NCBI GenBank assembly: GCA_035711465.1
Contig: DASTCC010000524.1
Location: 1 to 9,234, forward strand
DNA: 9,234 bases
Reading direction: 5' to 3'
From: DASTCC01 sp035711465
GTDB lineage: Bacteria > Acidobacteriota > Vicinamibacteria > Vicinamibacterales > SCN-69-37
Made by a program: the position numbers and the translations under genes. Below the pieces are notes generated by a model that saw only the letters and a program-made list of their open reading frames with translations, was not told where the DNA came from and searched no databases. Shown here piece by piece: positions 6,802-9,234 of the stretch; the stretch's first letter is position 1; every line of letters starts with the position of its first letter.

Positions 6802-6902
6802 CGAACCCACAGCGATTATGAGGCACGCGGCGGGTCGGGCGCGCCGCGATCCTACGTGTCTGCGTAGTTGTTGAGGGTCGAGCGGTTTGTTAGAACCGGC
6901 GC
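6802..6902. promoter_or_regulatory. Divergent promoter region, sensor kinase / IPT lipoprotein
   Basis: About 100 bases separate the two divergent starts. On the minus strand CATAAT (6820-6815) matches TATAAT at five of six positions. It would put transcription start near 6807, between the two possible GTG starts of the kinase. On the plus strand only weak elements are seen: TTGTTG at 6868-6873 and TTAGAA at 6890-6895, spacing 16. Those would start transcription at about the ATG at 6903. Neither gene has a good Shine-Dalgarno. Confidence 0.35.
6852..6867. promoter_or_regulatory. CTACG-N6-CGTAG dyad in the divergent promoter
   Basis: CTACGTGTCTGCGTAG has perfect 5-base inverted arms around six bases. 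It is centred roughly midway between the sensor and lipoprotein starts. A related dyad lies at 3641-3656 in front of the regulator gene. LuxR/NarL-type regulators bind short dyads of this kind, so it is a candidate operator for the neighbouring regulator. No binding evidence is available. Confidence 0.35.
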
Positions 6903-8078
6903 ATGATGAAACCTCTTCCCGTAACCGTGATCGTGGCGGCGCTCGGCGCGGCGCTCGGTTGCGGCAACAACCCGGCGTCGCCTGGTCGCAACAACGAGCC
7001 GCTGACCATCGTCTCGGTGACGCCCAACAGCGGTCCGTCGACCGTCGCCACTCCGCTATCGATCGGCGGCACGGGATTCCGGGCCGGCGCAAGAGTCACC
7101 GTCGGCGGCGTGGAGGTCGTCTCCAACGTCCTGACCCCGGCCAGGATCTCGGCTTCGGCGCCCGCTCACGCCGTGGGCCCTGTCGACGTCGTCGTCAGCC
7201 AGTCGTCGGCATCGGAAGCCACGCTGCCTGGGGGGTTCACCTATCTGCCCGGAGTGGACCGGATCGCCATTTCAGGGAACCTGGTGCTCGCACGAATCGG
7301 CGAAACCAGCCAGCTCACGGTGACGGCGACGTTCACCGACGGCACGACGAGGGACGTGACGACCAGCGCGCGCTGGGAAATCGCGCGGCCGTCGATCGCG
7401 CGCATCGGGCCAGACGGAGTACTGGTCGCGCTGGCAGAAGGCGGCACCGGAGTCTCCGCCCAGTATCCGGCGGCAGCGGCCAACAGCGCGACACGCTTCG
7501 GCAGCGCCCAGGTCGTCGTCACGCCGCCCGGCACGTTCGTCCTGTCGGGACGGACGCGGGAACCCGGGGCCGGCGATCTCAATGGCGTCCTGGTCCGCAA
7601 CCCGGCCTCCGGACGATCGGTGGTGTCGGCCAACGGCGGATACACCCTGGCCGGTCTCACCGACGATCGGCTTTCCTTGACGCTTGACGGCTTCGAACCG
7701 CGCGAGATGAACGGAACGCGCAATGGATTCGACGATGTGCCGATGCAGCGAATCCTCCGCGCGAACGCTGGCGGCCCGGCCGTCGCGAGCGAGCTCGCGC
7801 GAAACGACAGCAGCTACGACGTCGGCGGCGGTGCGCAGTGCCAGCCCTGCAGGTTGATCAGGATCACCGGCGCCGGCAGCATGGCCGTCCGCCTGACGTG
7901 GACGGCACCGACTCGCGTGCTGAGCCTCTGGGTCAACGGCACCAGGATCACCGGAGCCGACGGGAGCCAGGAGCTGGTGACGACGATCACCGGTAATGGG
8001 GAAGCGGTCGTCTACGTCGGCAGCACCGAGCAGCTCGGCTTCAGCGAGCATGTGCGGTTTACGATCAGCGTGCAGTGA
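6903..8078 (+). CDS. Lipoprotein with IPT/TIG, Big-like and carboxypeptidase-regulatory-like domains
   Basis: The 391-residue product begins with a lipoprotein signal: hydrophobic VTVIVAALGAALG and lipobox cysteine C20, then GNN. It should therefore be a membrane-anchored envelope or surface protein. Residues about 36-114 are an IPT/TIG fold (IVSVTPNSGPSTVATPLSI; GGFTYLP). About 119-206 look like a bacterial Ig-like Big_2 domain (LTVTATFTDGTTRDVTTSA; GVLVALAEGGTGVSAQY). About 212-284 look like a carboxypeptidase-regulatory-like domain (LNGVLVRNPASGRSV; ANGGYTLAGL). The last part (about 298-391), with C313-x-x-C316, is a beta-rich domain I cannot assign, perhaps PPC-like. No catalytic motif is seen. 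The ATG has no Shine-Dalgarno; a second ATG follows directly. It is divergent from the sensor kinase, so it may be controlled by that system or be part of its signalling surface; this is inference. Confidence 0.85.
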   Translation: MMKPLPVTVIVAALGAALGCGNNPASPGRNNEPLTIVSVTPNSGPSTVATPLSIGGTGFRAGARVTVGGVEVVSNVLTPARISASAPAHAVGPVDVVVSQSSASEATLPGGFTYLPGVDRIAISGNLVLARIGETSQLTVTATFTDGTTRDVTTSARWEIARPSIARIGPDGVLVALAEGGTGVSAQYPAAAANSATRFGSAQVVVTPPGTFVLSGRTREPGAGDLNGVLVRNPASGRSVVSANGGYTLAGLTDDRLSLTLDGFEPREMNGTRNGFDDVPMQRILRANAGGPAVASELARNDSSYDVGGGAQCQPCRLIRITGAGSMAVRLTWTAPTRVLSLWVNGTRITGADGSQELVTTITGNGEAVVYVGSTEQLGFSEHVRFTISVQ

Positions 8079-8116
8079 GGGTCGGTCCCACGTGCCCTCC
8101 CCGACCGCCCTGCTCC

Positions 8117-9148
8117 TCACTCCCTCAGCGCCACGACCGGGTCGATCCGCGTGGCCCGCCGCGCCGGCAGCCACGTCGCGACGCCGACGACGAGACAGAG
8201 CAGCGCCATCGCCATCGCGATCGTCGCCGGCTCGAGCGGCGTGACGCCGAAGAGCCGCGCGGCGATCAGGCGAGACGCAAAGCCGTACGCGATCAGTCCG
8301 GCCGCCACGCCGGCGATCGCGACCGTGACCACGCCGCGGCCCGCCTGTCGGACGACGGCGCTCGACGACGCGCCGAGCGCGATGCGCACGCCAAACTCGC
8401 GCGTGCGTTCGCTGACGCTGTGGGCGGTCACCGCGTAGACGCCCGCGAAACCGAGCAGCGTCGCGACCGCCGCGATGGTCACCAGCAGCCACGCCGACGC
8501 ACGGTCCTCGGGATAGAGACGTTCGACTTCGTCCGCGATCGTGCCGGCCTCGACCGGCAGCAAACGCGCGTTCGCGGTCCACAGCACGCGGCGGACCCGC
8601 GCCGCCATCTCGGTGGCGGGAAGCGACGACTTCACGTAGACGCGCGAGTAGACGAGGATCGGCCCGCTCGACTCGTAGACCGTCGGCGGCGGCGATGCGG
8701 CGCGCAGGGTCGCCGCCGTGCGCGCCTCGCCGGCGACGCCGATGATGTCGAGCACGCGCTGGCGCCGCCACTCGCCGCTCCGCGCGATCCGTCCCAGGAC
8801 GACGCGCCGCCCGATCGGCGAGGCGTCGCCGAACAGCGCGCGCGCTGCCTCCGCACTGACGATCGCCGATCGCAGCGGCACATCGTCTTCGAGTGCGGTC
8901 TCCGCCTCGGTAAAGGTGCGACCTGCGCGCAGCGGGACACCAAGCGTCCTGAAATAGTCGGGCGACACGACGCTCGGTCCCTTGACCGCGACCGACGGCG
9001 CCGGCGACTCGCCTTCCAGTCGCAGCTCCGCGGAGAGGTTGAGGCTGTCGTTGAACGGCGATGGATTCGCCGTCGTGACCGACTCGACGCCCGGCGTCTC
9101 CCGGAGATCCGAGACGACGCGTGCGAGCAGCCGGCCGGCGGCGGCGCC
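8117..9148 (-). CDS. ADOP-type ABC transporter permease, C-terminal part (broken at N-terminal side)
   Basis: About 343 residues of a FtsX/MacB-like permease can be read from near 9148 to the stop at 8117. A periplasmic MacB_PCD-like domain begins LRETPGVESVTTANPSPF and continues VSPDYFRTLGVPLRAGRTF and DASPIGRRVVLG. The C-terminal FtsX domain has three membrane segments (about 217-242, 265-290, 308-328). It carries ERTREFGVRIALGASSSAVV and ends ARRATRIDPVVALRE, the usual ADOP terminus. Full ADOP proteins are roughly 800 residues, so more than half is missing. The minus-strand frame stays open to the window edge, but beyond about 9150 it reads RRWRRARAPDP-like shadow. The expected linker and first FtsX domain are absent. 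Such permeases are often linked to efflux or lipoprotein/peptide export. The gene appears disrupted or misassembled at this point. Confidence 0.85.
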   Translation of the reverse strand, partial: GAAAGRLLARVVSDLRETPGVESVTTANPSPFNDSLNLSAELRLEGESPAPSVAVKGPSVVSPDYFRTLGVPLRAGRTFTEAETALEDDVPLRSAIVSAEAARALFGDASPIGRRVVLGRIARSGEWRRQRVLDIIGVAGEARTAATLRAASPPPTVYESSGPILVYSRVYVKSSLPATEMAARVRRVLWTANARLLPVEAGTIADEVERLYPEDRASAWLLVTIAAVATLLGFAGVYAVTAHSVSERTREFGVRIALGASSSAVVRQAGRGVVTVAIAGVAAGLIAYGFASRLIAARLFGVTPLEPATIAMAMALLCLVVGVATWLPARRATRIDPVVALRE

Positions 9149-9234
9149 AGGATCTCGCGCTGCGCGCCGCCATCGGCGCCTCGCGCCCCCGGCTGATGCG
9201 CGGCCTGATCGTCGAAGCCGTCGTCCTCGGCGCG
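9148..9234 (+). pseudogene. Inverted FtsX-domain fragment of an ADOP permease
   Basis: The plus strand from 9148 encodes 29 residues without a stop, including DLALRAAIGASRPRLMRGL followed by IVEAVVLGA. This is the conserved cytoplasmic-loop and helix start of the first FtsX domain in ADOP/MacB permeases (typically E-A-R-ALGASR-RL-RQLL-ES-LLA). It begins abruptly in mid-domain: upstream plus-strand codons are an arginine run antisense to the minus-strand permease, with no start codon or earlier helix. Orientation is opposite to the permease part at 8117-9148. It continues beyond the right edge. Confidence 0.65.

Noticed and set aside
4423..6867. An 814-codon plus-strand open frame antisense to the sensor kinase
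   Set aside because: Its product is rich in Arg, Ala, Asp and His with no domain pattern. It is the GC-driven shadow of the kinase, whose own frame has clear domains throughout.
6802..7092. N-terminal extension of the sensor frame up to 7092
   Set aside because: It overlaps the divergent lipoprotein gene and reads as an Arg/Cys-rich shadow. The signal peptide begins at the GTG near 6801-6810.
8079..8116. GGTCGG (8080-8085) / CCGACC (8101-8106) inverted repeat between the converging lipoprotein and permease genes
   Set aside because: Only six base pairs with a 15-base loop and no T-tract; too weak to call a terminator in DNA of this composition.
7272..9173. A 633-codon minus-strand open frame spanning the lipoprotein and permease
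   Set aside because: It runs through two real genes in other frames, is arginine-rich and has no coherent domain.

Overview
The window is GC-rich (about two thirds G+C by eye) and densely coded on both strands. It suggests an Acidobacteriota genome, perhaps Vicinamibacteria, from soil or sediment. The grounds are a FtsX/MacB-type 'ADOP' permease, a large Reg_prop/Y_Y_Y sensor kinase paired with a NarL-type regulator, and an IPT/TIG plus carboxypeptidase-regulatory-like lipoprotein. This is inference from gene content; no rRNA, tRNA, CRISPR array or insertion sequence was seen.

Layout, left to right. (1) Positions 1-1291, minus strand: a tightly overlapping operon. A small thiamine-diphosphate (TPP) decarboxylase alpha subunit (746-1291) and beta subunit (162-749), both of the sulfopyruvate/phosphonopyruvate decarboxylase type, are followed by the first 55 residues of an MmgE/PrpD-family protein that runs off the left edge. 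Both junctions are 4-base ATGA overlaps. (2) 1365-2813, plus strand: an exported three-part envelope protein, YbaY-like + NlpE-like + META/HslJ-like. It is followed by a 10-bp tandem repeat and a large hairpin shared with the converging regulator gene. (3) 2898-6801, minus strand: a two-component system. A 1043-residue sensor with 14 propeller blades, a Y_Y_Y domain, one membrane helix and a HisKA_3/HATPase core is followed, after 130 bases, by its NarL/FixJ response regulator. (4) 6903-8078, plus strand and divergent from the sensor: a lipoprotein with IPT/TIG, Big-like and carboxypeptidase-regulatory-like domains and an unassigned C-terminal domain. (5) 8117-9234: the C-terminal part of an ADOP permease on the minus strand, broken near 9130-9150. 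Beyond that point the plus strand encodes a recognisable permease FtsX segment in the opposite orientation.

The sensor, regulator and divergent lipoprotein look like one regulatory neighbourhood. A similar dyad (CTACGT...GTAG) lies in the sensor/lipoprotein promoter region and again between sensor and regulator, suggesting autoregulation. The TPP operon looks like a separate metabolic unit whose substrate cannot be told from sequence. The inverted permease junction at the right edge is the strongest anomaly: either a real rearrangement or an assembly chimera.
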